Under the pieces are notes generated by a model. The model had not been told where the DNA came from, made no database searches, and saw only the letters and a program-made list of their open reading frames with translations. From an uncultured Paracoccaceae bacterium (GTDB lineage: Bacteria > Pseudomonadota > Alphaproteobacteria > Rhodobacterales > Rhodobacteraceae), in the NCBI GenBank assembly GCA_947488175.1, contig CANKYO010000003.1, positions 62,001 through 126,000 of the forward strand: 64,000 nucleotides of DNA. Direction: 5' to 3'. Positions 43,275 to 52,027 of the stretch are shown one piece after another (position 1 is the first letter of the stretch; the number at the start of each line of letters is the position of its first letter). Both the position numbers and the translations under genes were made by a program.

Positions 43275-46200
43275 ATGAGCAGAGTTTACGACCCCAGGTT
43301 TGATGTTCCGATTTTCGGAACCGGCTTCTACGCAGAGTATTACGCTTTGCCGAACACCGTCACAAACCTGAGCGCGATCGATTTCGACGCCCCCCCGGTC
43401 ATGGTGGGCACTGTCAGCTCCCTGGACAACTACGCGTTGGAAAGCAGCTTTTGGGATGGTGGGCCCGAAGATCTGTTCGCCGCGCGTTACACAAGCGAGC
43501 TGAATGTTGAAACCGGCGGATCGCACACGTTTTACCTGAACTCCGATGATGGCTCAGCGCTCTATATCGACGGTGAACTGGTCATTGATAACGATGGATT
43601 GCATGCGGCCGAGCTGCAGCAGGTTACTGTTGATCTGACAACAGGTATTCATGATATCGAGGTGCGCTATTTCGAGGCGTTTGGCGCTCAGACGCTGCAG
43701 CTCTATTGGCAGACGCCCAACAATCCTTGGGACCCTGTTCCAGTCGATTCCAATGTGCTGACCTATCGCAACGAAGTTGCGGACGATGCCGGCGATAGCC
43801 CTGACACACCTTCGGGCGATACCGATCAGCCTGACGTCATGCCTTTGGACAACCCCGGGCTGCTGGTGGATTTCTTTGTTGTCAACAAGCGCGCCAAGGA
43901 TCTGTCGCGGGTAGATTTTGACGGCACGCCGACTAAAACCGAAACGATTGATGCGGTTCAGTTTGGCGACGGCAATGGCCTGCTCTGGGATGATGGTTGG
44001 GCAAAATCGTTCGCCGCCCGGATGACCGGAAATCTGCATGTCGACAATGCGGGAAGTTACACGTTTTATCTGACCGCGGATGATAACGCCACGTTGTACA
44101 TCGATGGCCAGCCGATCATCGGTATGGAGTGGCTGCACACGAAGACCTCTGAGGCGATTACCGTCAATCTGGATGCGGGTGTGCATGACATTGAGCTGCG
44201 CTACGTCGAAAAGCGCGGATCGCAAAACCTGGTGCTTGAATGGCGCGGGCCGGACAGCAATGGCATTCGGTCTGTTATTGATGGCGACAACCTGAGCCAC
44301 GGCGAAGTTGTTGACGGCGGCGGTATGGACACTGGCGGCGACACCGGTGGAGACACTGGCGGCGATACCGGAGGTGACGCAGGTGGCGATACCGGCGGTG
44401 GCATGGACCACGGCGGCGACCACGGTGGAGATACTGGCGGCGACACCGGTGGAGACACTGGTAGTGATACCGGCGGTGACACAGGTGGCGATACCGGCGG
44501 TGGCATGGACCACGGCGGCGACCATGGTGGAGACACCGGCGGCGACACTAGCGGCGATACCGGTGGAGACACTGGCGGCGATACAGGCGGTGACACCGGT
44601 GGTGATACAGGCGGTGGCATGGACCACGGCGGCGATCATGGTGGAGATACTGGCGGCGATGCCGGTGGAGACACTGGCGGCGACACTGGCGGTGACACTG
44701 GTGGCGATACTGGCGGTGGCATGGACCACGGCGGCGATCATGGTGGAGACACCGGCGGTGATACCGGAGGTGACACTGGTGGCGATACCGGCGGTGGCAT
44801 GGATCACGGTGGCGACCATGGCGGTGGTCACGGAGGCGATGTTGATCTGCCTACGACACCTGCAGAGATTGAAGCTTTTGTTGCGGCTGTTCGGGCCGAG
44901 CCAGATGGTCACGCCCATGGTGATGATGCTGGCATGGCGATGGAGCACTCTCAGCTTCTCGACCTCGTCCCGCGTTCGGAGGCCACACATATCGCTATTT
45001 CGAATGGTGATTGGTTTGATGCAAGCACATGGTACCAAGGCAACATACCTGATGCCGGTGCCCAGGTCCTGATCCCGAAGGGGGTTTCGGTCACCTATGA
45101 CGGCGAGAGTGAGGAATCGCTCTTTACTGTCCGCGTCGACGGTGAGCTTGCCTTTGCGACCGATACCGACACCAAGATGGTTGTGGACACCTTTGTTGTC
45201 TCAACATCTGGCCGGCTTGAAATCGGCACAGCTGACAATCCGATTGATGCAAACGTCAATGCAGAGATTGTGATTGCCAATAACGGTGACATCGACGTCA
45301 GCTGGGATCCGTCATTGTTGTCGCGTGGTGTCATTTCGCATGGCGAAGTCGAAATCCACGGTGCGCAGAAGGACTCATTCCTCAAAGTCGATGATGCACC
45401 AATGGCGGGCGACACATCGCTGAGCCTTGCCGAGGTTCCTGACGGCTGGCAGGTGGGCGACACGATTGTGATCACCGGTACGCATAAGACCGGTTGGACC
45501 AATACGGCTGCCGGTCACATCGAAAGCCAGGATGAAGAGGTAACTATTACGGCGATCAACGGCACCGAAATCAGCTTTGATCGTGCGCTTCAGTACAACC
45601 ACGACACCCCGCGCGATGACTTGTCGGCCTATGTGTCGAACATGAGCCGCAATATCACAGTGTCGAGTGAAGATGGCGATGCATCGGCCGTACATCATCG
45701 CGGTCACGTCATGTTCATGCACAGCGATGACGTCGATGTCCGTTATGCCGCGTTCGACGATCTGGGTCGGACCGACAAATCCATCGCCGCGTTTGATGGC
45801 AGCTCCGCGGGATCGCTTGATGCGGACAGTAATGTGAAAGGTCGGTATTCCTTCCACTTCCACAAGACCGGGACCGACGATCAGGACGATCCGGCGATGG
45901 CTGTTGGTAACGCTGTCAGCGGCGGCCCTGGCTGGGGTTTTGTACACCACTCCAGCAATGCCAACTTTACCGACAACGTTGCGTTTGACGTCTTTGGTGC
46001 TGGTTTTGCGGCAGAGAGCGGCGACGAAACCGGTGTTTGGGTTCGCAACATGGCGATCAAATCCGAAGGTATCGGTTTTGGTGATTGGACCGCGAAAAAC
46101 CAGACAGATGTGGATCGGCTTGATACAGGCCGGACCGGCGATGGCTTCTTCTTTGCTGGCCGGCTTGTCGAAGCAGCCGAGAACGTGGCCGTCAACACAA

Positions 46201-47390
46201 CGAACGGGTTTGTCTGGATGCACCGCAATGCACTGGATGCGCCAACGGCGGGTCTGGATCAGCCAGAAATCGGCTATGGCTTCGATACCATGCCAACCAA
46301 CCTGACGCCCATCCAGGGTTTCCGCGACAACGAAGTATTTGGTGCCCACACTGGCTTGATGGTGATCAAGGACAACGCTGCACAGCAGCAGCATGAACTA
46401 CGCTCAGTGTTTGATGGTTTCCTGGCATGGGAAACTGCCGAAGGTGTGAACATCAGTTACACAGCACACTACACGATGCTCGACTTTGACCTTTTGGCGC
46501 CACGTGTCGACCAGCCGGGCGTCGGGAGCATCGGTGTAAACTTCGGTGCGATGGCCTTTGACATGGTCTTTAACGGGATCAAGATGGAAGGCTTCGACTA
46601 TGGCGCCTATCTCGATCAGGAATTCTTCCGTCCGGTGGCGGATGCTGACGTTGATCATATCTTCATCGATCTTGAGATGGACAACATCAATCAGGAGTTT
46701 GTTGGGTTCAACGCCAACAGGCATCACATCCTGACATCTTCTGATTTGGAGCCGGGTCGGATTGGCTTTACCCATAACGGTGATACCAGCCTGTCCGATG
46801 GCGAAGCCTTTGATCTGGGCGGCATCAAGACTGACTCGATCGGCACGCGCAATCGGGAGTATGATGGTGATCCGCTGGCGTTGGAGTTCTATGCGCAGAT
46901 TGCACAGATCATCACGACCGAAGGGTACTATCGAACAGAAGATGGCCGAAACGTAGTAGTTGTCGAGGATTTCATTGCGGATCGCGCCACAGGTGAGATC
47001 ACGAAGTTCGCTCACATCGTCACAATCGAAATGACCGAAGCGCAGTTGCAGAACAACTGGATGCTGAACAACTACTATACCGGTGCCAAGTTTGCCGGTA
47101 CGATTTCGCTGGATGGGGTCGCACCGACTGCTGTGGATGACACTGCGTCCGGACGCAGCGGTGAAAGTGTGTATATTGACGCAATCGCCAATGACTTTGA
47201 TCAGGACGGTGACGCATTGCGTGTCGATGGTTTCCTCGATGCGGAATACGGCGAGGTCTACATGCAGGAGGACGGCCGTCTGTTGTACCGATCAGACGTT
47301 GGTTTCACCGGGACGGACAGTTTCCGTTACTGGGCAACCGATGACGATGGCAACTTTACACCTGCAACTGTCACCATCGACGTGTGGTAA
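43275..47390 (+). CDS. Giant modular surface protein: PA14 x2, Gly-Asp repeats, G8, beta-helix, cadherin-like
   Basis: 1371 residues. Two PA14 carbohydrate-binding-like domains (about 10-155 and 195-345: SHTFYLNSDDGSALYIDGELVIDN; SYTFYLTADDNATLYIDGQPII). Then a GGDTGGD-type low-complexity linker (about 348-522) with five MDHGGDHGG insertions. Then a G8 domain (about 574-700: NGDWFDASTWYQGNIPDAGAQVLIP) followed by a long parallel beta-helix-like region (about 700-1230). It ends with a cadherin/VCBS-like repeat (about 1275-1371: AVDDTASGRSGESVYIDAIANDFDQDGDALRV). G8-plus-beta-helix is the core of CEMIP-like hyaluronan-binding proteins. No Sec signal, lipobox or VPLPA-like C-terminus is seen; secretion by a type I system is possible but no exporter is present. 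The ATG has AAGGAAG upstream. Confidence 0.85.
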   Translation: MSRVYDPRFDVPIFGTGFYAEYYALPNTVTNLSAIDFDAPPVMVGTVSSLDNYALESSFWDGGPEDLFAARYTSELNVETGGSHTFYLNSDDGSALYIDGELVIDNDGLHAAELQQVTVDLTTGIHDIEVRYFEAFGAQTLQLYWQTPNNPWDPVPVDSNVLTYRNEVADDAGDSPDTPSGDTDQPDVMPLDNPGLLVDFFVVNKRAKDLSRVDFDGTPTKTETIDAVQFGDGNGLLWDDGWAKSFAARMTGNLHVDNAGSYTFYLTADDNATLYIDGQPIIGMEWLHTKTSEAITVNLDAGVHDIELRYVEKRGSQNLVLEWRGPDSNGIRSVIDGDNLSHGEVVDGGGMDTGGDTGGDTGGDTGGDAGGDTGGGMDHGGDHGGDTGGDTGGDTGSDTGGDTGGDTGGGMDHGGDHGGDTGGDTSGDTGGDTGGDTGGDTGGDTGGGMDHGGDHGGDTGGDAGGDTGGDTGGDTGGDTGGGMDHGGDHGGDTGGDTGGDTGGDTGGGMDHGGDHGGGHGGDVDLPTTPAEIEAFVAAVRAEPDGHAHGDDAGMAMEHSQLLDLVPRSEATHIAISNGDWFDASTWYQGNIPDAGAQVLIPKGVSVTYDGESEESLFTVRVDGELAFATDTDTKMVVDTFVVSTSGRLEIGTADNPIDANVNAEIVIANNGDIDVSWDPSLLSRGVISHGEVEIHGAQKDSFLKVDDAPMAGDTSLSLAEVPDGWQVGDTIVITGTHKTGWTNTAAGHIESQDEEVTITAINGTEISFDRALQYNHDTPRDDLSAYVSNMSRNITVSSEDGDASAVHHRGHVMFMHSDDVDVRYAAFDDLGRTDKSIAAFDGSSAGSLDADSNVKGRYSFHFHKTGTDDQDDPAMAVGNAVSGGPGWGFVHHSSNANFTDNVAFDVFGAGFAAESGDETGVWVRNMAIKSEGIGFGDWTAKNQTDVDRLDTGRTGDGFFFAGRLVEAAENVAVNTTNGFVWMHRNALDAPTAGLDQPEIGYGFDTMPTNLTPIQGFRDNEVFGAHTGLMVIKDNAAQQQHELRSVFDGFLAWETAEGVNISYTAHYTMLDFDLLAPRVDQPGVGSIGVNFGAMAFDMVFNGIKMEGFDYGAYLDQEFFRPVADADVDHIFIDLEMDNINQEFVGFNANRHHILTSSDLEPGRIGFTHNGDTSLSDGEAFDLGGIKTDSIGTRNREYDGDPLALEFYAQIAQIITTEGYYRTEDGRNVVVVEDFIADRATGEITKFAHIVTIEMTEAQLQNNWMLNNYYTGAKFAGTISLDGVAPTAVDDTASGRSGESVYIDAIANDFDQDGDALRVDGFLDAEYGEVYMQEDGRLLYRSDVGFTGTDSFRYWATDDDGNFTPATVTIDVW
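44319..44840 (+). repeat. In-frame tandem repeat encoding (D-T-G-G)n with MDHGGDHGG blocks
   Basis: About 520 bp of near-perfect 12-bp units (GGCGAYACYGGY type) broken five times by a GGTGGCATGGACCACGGCGG-type block. Synonymous third positions vary between units, so selection at the protein level is likely. Asp-rich and Gly-rich spacing suggests a flexible or calcium-binding linker. Confidence 0.9.
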
Positions 47391-47400
47391 ATGAAAGACT

Positions 47401-47430
47401 GCATGATACCCAGTGTCTTGGGTATCATGC
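47401..47430 (+). terminator. Perfect 12-bp hairpin after the PA14/G8 gene
   Basis: GCATGATACCCA (47401-47412), loop GTGTCT, TGGGTATCATGC (47419-47430), starting 10 nt after the TAA. No U-run follows on the plus strand, so it may need Rho or act as a 3'-end stabiliser. Confidence 0.7.
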
Positions 47431-47767
47431 AAACGCAGGTCCACTTTGGCCATAGGGCCAAGTGTTCTTTACGATCATAGTGTTGAGAGTTCTTGGTGGC
47501 GTTTTCGGTATCTCGTCATGGTCGGGGTGCAACGGAGAGTTCCGCGGCGCAATGATCAGATGTGCAGTGCTTTTCGAGTTTTTTAAGTCTTTGTTTTTAA
47601 TACAGAAACCCCTCTCGCTCATGCTCGTGAAAGGGGTCAATCGGCCTGACCAAACCTCTGATTCAACCAAATAAGAACATATTCTCGCCAATATACGATT
47701 TCAGATTGCCGCGGAGTTCGATGAGTCTTGTTGATCGAGCTAGAGAGAAACACTTGGATAGCCACAT
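47431..47767. other. Non-coding gap before the binding-protein operon
   Basis: No gene seen. Contains T-rich DNA at about 47575-47602 and a weak dyad ACCCCT (47608-47613) / AGGGGT (47632-47637). The promoter of the 47768 operon should lie in its right half. Confidence 0.5.
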
Positions 47768-49321
47768 ATGTCACTATTACAGAATAAAATTGCGCTTTCA
47801 CTATGCCTTGCGGTGCTACCATCTACTCTTTTGGCCGATCAGGTAACGGTGTCCAGCCCGGATGGATCAATCACCATCTCGGGCGAATTGCTTTCGTTCG
47901 ATGACAACGTCCTGGTCCTGAATACAGAACTGGGTGAACTTCGCCTGGCACGACAGGCCACCATCTGTGAAGGTGCGGCCTGCCCGCAGTCGTCGGTCAA
48001 CCTTGATATGCAGGTTCTGGTCAACGAACCTGACACTGCGATGCTGCTGCGTCGCCTGGTCGACGGTTTTGCGCAAGAGCAGAATCTTGTTGGTCTGGCC
48101 TTCCCGGATGCGCAAGGCAACATCGCGCGTGTCGAAATTCGAGACAATGCACGGTCGACAATCGAAGGGACTGTCAATGTCTCGATTCAGCCGGGCGTTT
48201 CTGCATTTCAGCAGTTGATCGCAGGCAATGTCGATATGGACATCACAACCAATGCCGTGCCCGCGAGTGTTGCGGAGCAGGCCATCGCGTCCGGACAGAT
48301 TGATCCGCGTGATCCCAGCCGCGAGCGAGTTCTGGCCCTTGATGCGCTTGTTCCCGTTGTTCATCCAAGCAACCCGGTGCGATCTGTGTCGCTTGAGGAA
48401 CTTGCCCAGATCGCGGCAGGCCGTATCACGAACTGGTCGGAAATTGGCGGCGAGAACGCCCCGATCCGGATGCTTCTGCCGGCGGTCGACTCTTCGTTGG
48501 ATGCGGCATTCTCAGAACTGGTACTTGACCCCAACCGCGTTCGACTGCGCCGCAGTGCCGAACGGGCCGAAAGTGAAAGTCAGGCAGCAGCCACAGTGGC
48601 GTCGGACGTGAATGCGATCACCATCACCAGCCTTTCCGGCAATGGCGACGCGGAAATCCTGCCCATCCGTCTGTCGTGTGGTCCGTTGGCCTATGCAAGT
48701 GACTTCGCCATCAAGGCTGAGGAGTACCCATTGGGTCAGCGTGTCTATGCTTACACCGATGCAAATCTGCCATCGTCGCAAGCCAGCTTCCTTGATTTTG
48801 CGGCGTCTGACGACGCAAAATCATTGGTCAATGAGGCCGGTTATGTTGACCTGTCCATCGAACCGCAGCCAATCAGTTTGCAGGGTACCCGTATGACATC
48901 CGCGATCTTGTCTGCGGGGACGGGCGGCACGCTTGGTCTGGTGCAAAGCTTTGCACAGGATTTGGCAACTGCGGATCGTTTGTCGACAACTTTCCGTTTC
49001 ACATCCGGGTCTGCGCGCCTTGACAACAAGTCGCAGGGCGATGTCGAGCGTATGGTGCAGTTCCTTAACAGCGACGAAGCGAGAAACCGGGATATCCTTG
49101 TTATCGGTTTCACCGATGATGTCGGTCGCTTTGACTTGAACGAGCGTCTGGCCTTGCTGCGGGCGACCAGTGTTCGCGACGCTCTGGTCGGCGCGCTGGG
49201 TGGTGATGCTCTTGCTGGACGTATGTCTGTATCGACGTATGGCCCGCTGGCACCTGTCGGCTGCAACGACACGGCAGACGGTCGCGAAAGTAACCGCCGT
49301 GTTGAGATTTGGCTGCGTTAA
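47768..49321 (+). CDS. Exported PstS-like binding protein fused to an OmpA-type domain
   Basis: 517 residues with a Sec signal (MSLLQNKIALSLCLAVLPSTLLA). The middle part (about 95-360) resembles a phosphate-type periplasmic binding protein (PBP-like domain 2): GTVNVSIQPGVSAFQQLIAGNVDMDITT, ALDALVPVVHPSNPV, ITNWSEIGG. The last about 120 residues are an OmpA/MotB peptidoglycan-binding domain: FTSGSARLDN, VIGFTDDVGRFDLNERLALLRATSVRDAL, ESNRRVEIWL. A binding protein tethered to peptidoglycan is unlikely to serve an ABC importer in the usual way; sensing or envelope anchoring is possible. First of three clustered genes, followed after 99 bp by two DctP-like genes. Confidence 0.82.
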   Translation: MSLLQNKIALSLCLAVLPSTLLADQVTVSSPDGSITISGELLSFDDNVLVLNTELGELRLARQATICEGAACPQSSVNLDMQVLVNEPDTAMLLRRLVDGFAQEQNLVGLAFPDAQGNIARVEIRDNARSTIEGTVNVSIQPGVSAFQQLIAGNVDMDITTNAVPASVAEQAIASGQIDPRDPSRERVLALDALVPVVHPSNPVRSVSLEELAQIAAGRITNWSEIGGENAPIRMLLPAVDSSLDAAFSELVLDPNRVRLRRSAERAESESQAAATVASDVNAITITSLSGNGDAEILPIRLSCGPLAYASDFAIKAEEYPLGQRVYAYTDANLPSSQASFLDFAASDDAKSLVNEAGYVDLSIEPQPISLQGTRMTSAILSAGTGGTLGLVQSFAQDLATADRLSTTFRFTSGSARLDNKSQGDVERMVQFLNSDEARNRDILVIGFTDDVGRFDLNERLALLRATSVRDALVGALGGDALAGRMSVSTYGPLAPVGCNDTADGRESNRRVEIWLR

Positions 49322-49420
49322 TAGGTCGAAATCCACAGAGATGCAGCCAATTGATGAACAGAACAATGCGTTCGCGAAAGTCGGCGGAGAAACCCCGCCA
49401 AGAGTTAGGAAAAAGTTGAA

Positions 49421-50452
49421 ATGAAACGCAGAACACTTTTGGGCGGAGGCGTAGCAGCTGCCACGGTTGTGGCGACGCCCGCAATTTCCCAAGACAGGGT
49501 GAGCTTGTCGCTACTGACCGACCGCGGTGATGCGGCGTCATCACTGTCTGATCGGATCGGCGCTGTTTCCGGTGGCCGCATCAGTGTCGACGTGTCGACA
49601 GCAACCGCATCGGACACAGCCGGCTTCCTTGACCAGGTATCAGGTGGCGGAGCGGATATGTATCTGACGTCACACGATGCATTTGTGTCGCGAAACCCAG
49701 CTTTTGGTTTGTTTGCCGCAATGCCCGGCGGCATGTCACCAAGTGAGCTGGAAAGCTGGGTCACCGTGGGTGACGGACGCTTCATGCTTGATTTGCTGGG
49801 AGAAGAGTTTGGTATCAAGGCCTTTATGGCCGGCGATGATGGGGCCATGCCGATGTGGGCGCGCCGTCCAATCGCAGGTCTTTCCGACCTTCAGTCCGGC
49901 GGCGTGGCCTCCTCCGGACTTGGCTTGCGGGTCCTAACTGACATGGGTGTTCAGAATGTTGTCGATATCCTGTCAGGGGGCGATCTTTCCTCAGTCGCGG
50001 CAATCGAAGGGCTCAGCGTTGCCCAAATGACCCGGTCGGGTCTTCTTGGTGCCTTCCCACACATGATGACACCAAATGCCGGGCGGCCATCTGCCACTTT
50101 GGGCGCAGGGGTGAACCTGTCCAGATGGTCTTCGCTTTCCGAGGCGGATCAGCTTTTGATCGAACGCTGCATTATGGCGGAACATGGCGTGCAGCGTAGC
50201 CTTGCGCTCCATAACAATGTCGTTGCCCTGTCAGAGGCCGGATCGGCTGTGACGTCACACGAGATGCCCCAAGATGTCTGGGATGCACAGATTGCGAGCG
50301 CCAACACGGTTCTGGCGCAGATGTTTGATGCCGGCGATATCGCAGCAGATTCAGCAGATGCCTACCTCTTTTTCATCGGTGACGTTGCCGGATGGAGCGA
50401 GATTGGCGAAACCGCCTATTTCCTGGGCCGCAAGCAGGCATTGACCCTATGA
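49421..50452 (+). CDS. Tat-exported, diverged DctP-like (TRAP) solute-binding protein
   Basis: 343 residues starting MKRRTLLGGGVAAATVVATPAISQ, a twin-arginine signal with an ATPAIS cleavage region. The rest follows the TRAP DctP fold, but key parts look reduced: the segment around MTRSGLLGAFPHMMTPN replaces the usual EGxxDA(T/A)EW ligand segment, and the usual arginine-containing strand is hard to find. It overlaps the next, more typical paralogue by ATGA, so they are coexpressed. AGGA lies upstream of the ATG. The pair may form a heterodimer, or this copy may have lost ligand binding; both are inference. Confidence 0.75.
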   Translation: MKRRTLLGGGVAAATVVATPAISQDRVSLSLLTDRGDAASSLSDRIGAVSGGRISVDVSTATASDTAGFLDQVSGGGADMYLTSHDAFVSRNPAFGLFAAMPGGMSPSELESWVTVGDGRFMLDLLGEEFGIKAFMAGDDGAMPMWARRPIAGLSDLQSGGVASSGLGLRVLTDMGVQNVVDILSGGDLSSVAAIEGLSVAQMTRSGLLGAFPHMMTPNAGRPSATLGAGVNLSRWSSLSEADQLLIERCIMAEHGVQRSLALHNNVVALSEAGSAVTSHEMPQDVWDAQIASANTVLAQMFDAGDIAADSADAYLFFIGDVAGWSEIGETAYFLGRKQALTL

Positions 50453-51603
50453 CTTACCAATTTGACAAAAAGACAACGATGGCGGCCGAAGCTGATACCT
50501 CCAAATTATCACGCCGCCGTGCTCTTTTGGGGGCTGGTGCTGCAGTGACTGGTGCCGCTGCCCTTGCCACCCCGGCGATTTCTCAGGGTGCGCCGCAGAT
50601 CATTCGTATGGCAACATCCTGGCCTTCCGGTCTTGGTGGTCTGGCCGATAGCGCCGCACGTGTTGCCGAAGGCATCACTGTTGGAAGCGAAGGACGTTTG
50701 AGTGTGGAGCTCTACCCGGCAGGGCAGCTTGTTCCGCCGCTCGGCGTACATGACGCGGCGAGCGCTGGCGAGATCGAGATGTACCACTCAGCCGAGTATT
50801 ACTTTCAGGGTAAGCATCGCGGCATGAACTTCTTCACAACGGTTCCGTTGGGGCTGACATCGGTTGAGCATGCCGCGTGGTTGAAGAACGGTGGTGGTCA
50901 AGAACTCTGGGACGAGCTGAATGCTGGCTTTGGCGTCAAATCCTTGGCCGTCGGTGGAACAGGCGTTCAGATGGGCGGCTGGTTCAACAAGGAAATCACC
51001 AGCATGGCCGATTTCGAAGGCCTGACAATGCGTATGCCCGGTCTGGGGGGCCAGGTTATCACGCGTCTTGGTGCCAACGCTGTTGTCCTCCCTGGCGGCG
51101 GCATCGTCGAAGCCTTGTTTGAAGGTACAATCGATGCGACTGAGTGGGTTGGGCCTTATAACGATCTGCAGTTCGGTTTTCAGAAACTGCTGTCCACATA
51201 TATCTATCCCGGCTTTCATGAACCCGGAACAACGGCAGCTGTCGGATTCAACATCGATTTCTGGAACAATCTGTCCGATGTTGATCGCGCCTTGATCGAG
51301 GCGGTGGCAGATGCCGAACTGACTTATCACACCGCCGACTACTATGGGAACAATGGTATTGCGCTGGTCCAGTTGCTTGCCGAAGCAGGGGTCAAGCCAA
51401 CACGTCTTCCCGACGATGTATGGAATGAATTGGCTCGCGTGTCCTTTGAGGTGACAGCCAGTGTTGCGGATGACGACGAGATGGGCCGTAGGATCGTTGA
51501 AAGCTATGATGCCTACCGCGCATTGGTCGGCAATGCCGGACCGATGAGTCAGGCGGAATATCTGGCTAAGCGTGGCGCGACTGATCTGTTCGCCGACGTC
51601 TGA
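50449..51603 (+). CDS. Tat-exported DctP-family TRAP solute-binding protein
   Basis: 384 residues from the ATG at 50449, which overlaps the upstream stop. A twin-arginine signal SRRRALLGAGAAVTGAAALATPAISQG begins near residue 21. The mature part has the DctP features IIRMATSWPSGLGG, GRLSVELYPAGQLVPP, LTMRMPGLGGQVITRLGANAVVLPGG, and the ligand-binding FEGTIDATEWVGPYNDLQFGFQK. This subgroup (Tat signal, EWVGPYND) includes binding proteins for 2-oxo acids and similar anions. No DctQ/DctM permease is encoded near, so it is an orphan in this window. Confidence 0.88.
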   Translation: MTYQFDKKTTMAAEADTSKLSRRRALLGAGAAVTGAAALATPAISQGAPQIIRMATSWPSGLGGLADSAARVAEGITVGSEGRLSVELYPAGQLVPPLGVHDAASAGEIEMYHSAEYYFQGKHRGMNFFTTVPLGLTSVEHAAWLKNGGGQELWDELNAGFGVKSLAVGGTGVQMGGWFNKEITSMADFEGLTMRMPGLGGQVITRLGANAVVLPGGGIVEALFEGTIDATEWVGPYNDLQFGFQKLLSTYIYPGFHEPGTTAAVGFNIDFWNNLSDVDRALIEAVADAELTYHTADYYGNNGIALVQLLAEAGVKPTRLPDDVWNELARVSFEVTASVADDDEMGRRIVESYDAYRALVGNAGPMSQAEYLAKRGATDLFADV

Positions 51604-51624
51604 AGTCGGTGGGAGAGCCTTTGG

Positions 51625-51647
51625 GGGTGAGGGTTGCGCCCTCGCCC
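51625..51647 (+). terminator. GC-rich hairpin after the DctP-like gene
   Basis: GGGTGAGGG (51625-51633), loop TTGCG, CCCTCGCCC (51639-51647), with one G-T pair, 22 nt after the stop. A short TT follows. It overlaps the edge of the IS3 remnant, so its origin may be the insertion element. Confidence 0.5.
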
Positions 51648-51769
51648 TTCAGGCCGTCCAAAACGATCCTGATCCTCTTTTCTGCCGAACACTGATTATA
51701 TGTCGCCCAACCGATGTCATTGACGAATTTCTCGCCGTGGTTCCGTTTGATTCCGGGTTTCTGTCTCAT
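51640..51769 (-). pseudogene. Remnant of IS3-family transposase OrfA (N-terminus only)
   Basis: On the reverse strand an ATG at 51769-51767 begins MRQKPGIKRNHGEK, then WATYNQCSAEKRIRIVLDGLKGEG. This matches the opening of a common IS3-family OrfA (MRQxPG...EKxVKDIRRATRKxYSAEEKIRIVLDGLRGE...). Recognisable similarity stops after about 43 residues, at the point where SIAELCRREG would follow; the frame then reads into unrelated sequence and the DctP-like gene end. No OrfB or second end is visible, so it is a truncated relic. Confidence 0.75.
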
Positions 51770-52027
51770 CTTAACTCCCCGATGGTTACGATGAGCCAGA
51801 AACCATCTTATAAAATCACCCCAAACTGTCCCATTGGCGCTAACGTCGGAAACTTGGCATCACCTCAACACAGCATGAGATGTCCCGTTGTCTGTCTCCT
51901 TGTTACAGCAAATGCTATCGAGGGAGAGGTATCAAACCGGGACAGGTCCATTCGGCGTCTCCTAGAAGTGTGAGATGCCGCTGATACTAGATTGTCTCAA
52001 AGTGTGACGCCGAACTGAAAAACTAGG
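51770..52027. other. Non-coding debris between the IS remnant and mutS
   Basis: No gene recognised. It probably includes the upstream end of the relic element (leader before the OrfA ATG). Base-composition skew of the plus strand changes sign in or next to this segment. I saw no clear dif-like XerCD site. Confidence 0.45.

Noticed and set aside
44319..44840. CRISPR-like array
   Set aside because: The repeats are in-frame 12-bp coding units without unique spacers.
43554..45038. 494-codon open frame on the reverse strand across the PA14/G8 gene
   Set aside because: It exists because the Gly-Asp repeat on the forward strand is stop-free when read backwards (Ser/Val/Ala-Pro-rich nonsense). The forward frame has clear domains and a ribosome site.
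51604..52027. dif/terminus site at the skew change
   Set aside because: No sequence resembling the XerC/XerD arms was found by eye; only the skew change and IS relic are supported.
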